A stretch of 6,329 nt of DNA from JBLIAZ01 sp047631875 (GTDB lineage: Bacteria > Bacteroidota > Bacteroidia > Flavobacteriales_C > GCA-002722245), in NCBI GenBank assembly GCA_047631875.1, contig JBLIAZ010000156.1, forward strand, positions 1 through 6,329, in the 5' to 3' direction. The translations under genes were made by a program, and so were the position numbers. The notes beneath the pieces were generated by a model. The model had not been told where the DNA came from, did not search any database, and was given only the letters and a program-made list of their open reading frames with translations. This document shows, piece after piece, positions 6,258 to 6,329 of this stretch. How positions within the stretch are numbered: position 1 is the stretch's first letter; each line of letters begins with the position of its first letter.

Positions 6258-6329
6258 ATCTATAAAAATTTAAAGTGATTAATTGACTGTTTTATTGATG
6301 CTAAGCCAAGAGAATATATTGACAAAACA

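Noticed and set aside
6258..6329. Promoter or leader element upstream of the methyltransferase
   Set aside because: The 72 bases before the window edge are AT-rich but contain no clear -33/-7 pair, dyad or repeat; the gene may simply be internal to a longer operon.

Overview
The window is a one-directional stretch of a surface-polysaccharide biosynthesis locus. All supported genes are on the minus strand and read from high to low coordinates. The organism is probably a member of the Bacteroidota (Flavobacteriia or Cytophagia type). The DNA is AT-rich, the bases before every start codon are A/T-rich without a Shine-Dalgarno sequence, and several proteins resemble glycan enzymes I associate with that phylum. 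An example is the N-terminal Pro-Trp-Asp...Gly-Ser-Asn-Cys-Lys-Asn block of the GT4-type enzyme. This placement is an inference; no rRNA or other taxonomic marker is present.

In transcription order the window holds: a class I SAM-dependent methyltransferase (6257-5523); a 144-base gap with two small dyads; a soluble-type GT2 glycosyltransferase (start revised to 5378, ends 4473); a membrane GT2 of the EpsO-like type (4463-3273); a left-handed beta-helix O-acyltransferase (3269-2616); a GT-B/GT4-type glycosyltransferase (2632-1445) that overlaps the acyltransferase by 17 bases; and a membrane GT2 of the CESA_like_1 type (1414-242). A 181-base spacer with a short hairpin, direct repeats and alternating ACAGT/ACTGT boxes follows. 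At the left edge are the first 20 codons of another minus-strand gene.

The five genes from 5378 to 242 are separated by 9, 3, -17 and 30 bases, so they are very likely one transcription unit. The methyltransferase probably belongs to it or sits just upstream with its own leader. Together they could add several sugars to a lipid-linked or growing glycan (four glycosyltransferases), acylate it and methylate it. No initiating phosphoglycosyltransferase, flippase, polymerase, chain-length regulator or sugar-nucleotide gene is visible, so the window is an internal part of a larger locus and the glycan cannot be named.

I found no mobile element, CRISPR array, RNA gene, toxin-antitoxin or defence system. 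The most specific oddity is an alanine at the position of the conserved acidic motif in the EpsO-like enzyme. The remaining observations are short regulatory-looking repeats in the two larger spacers.
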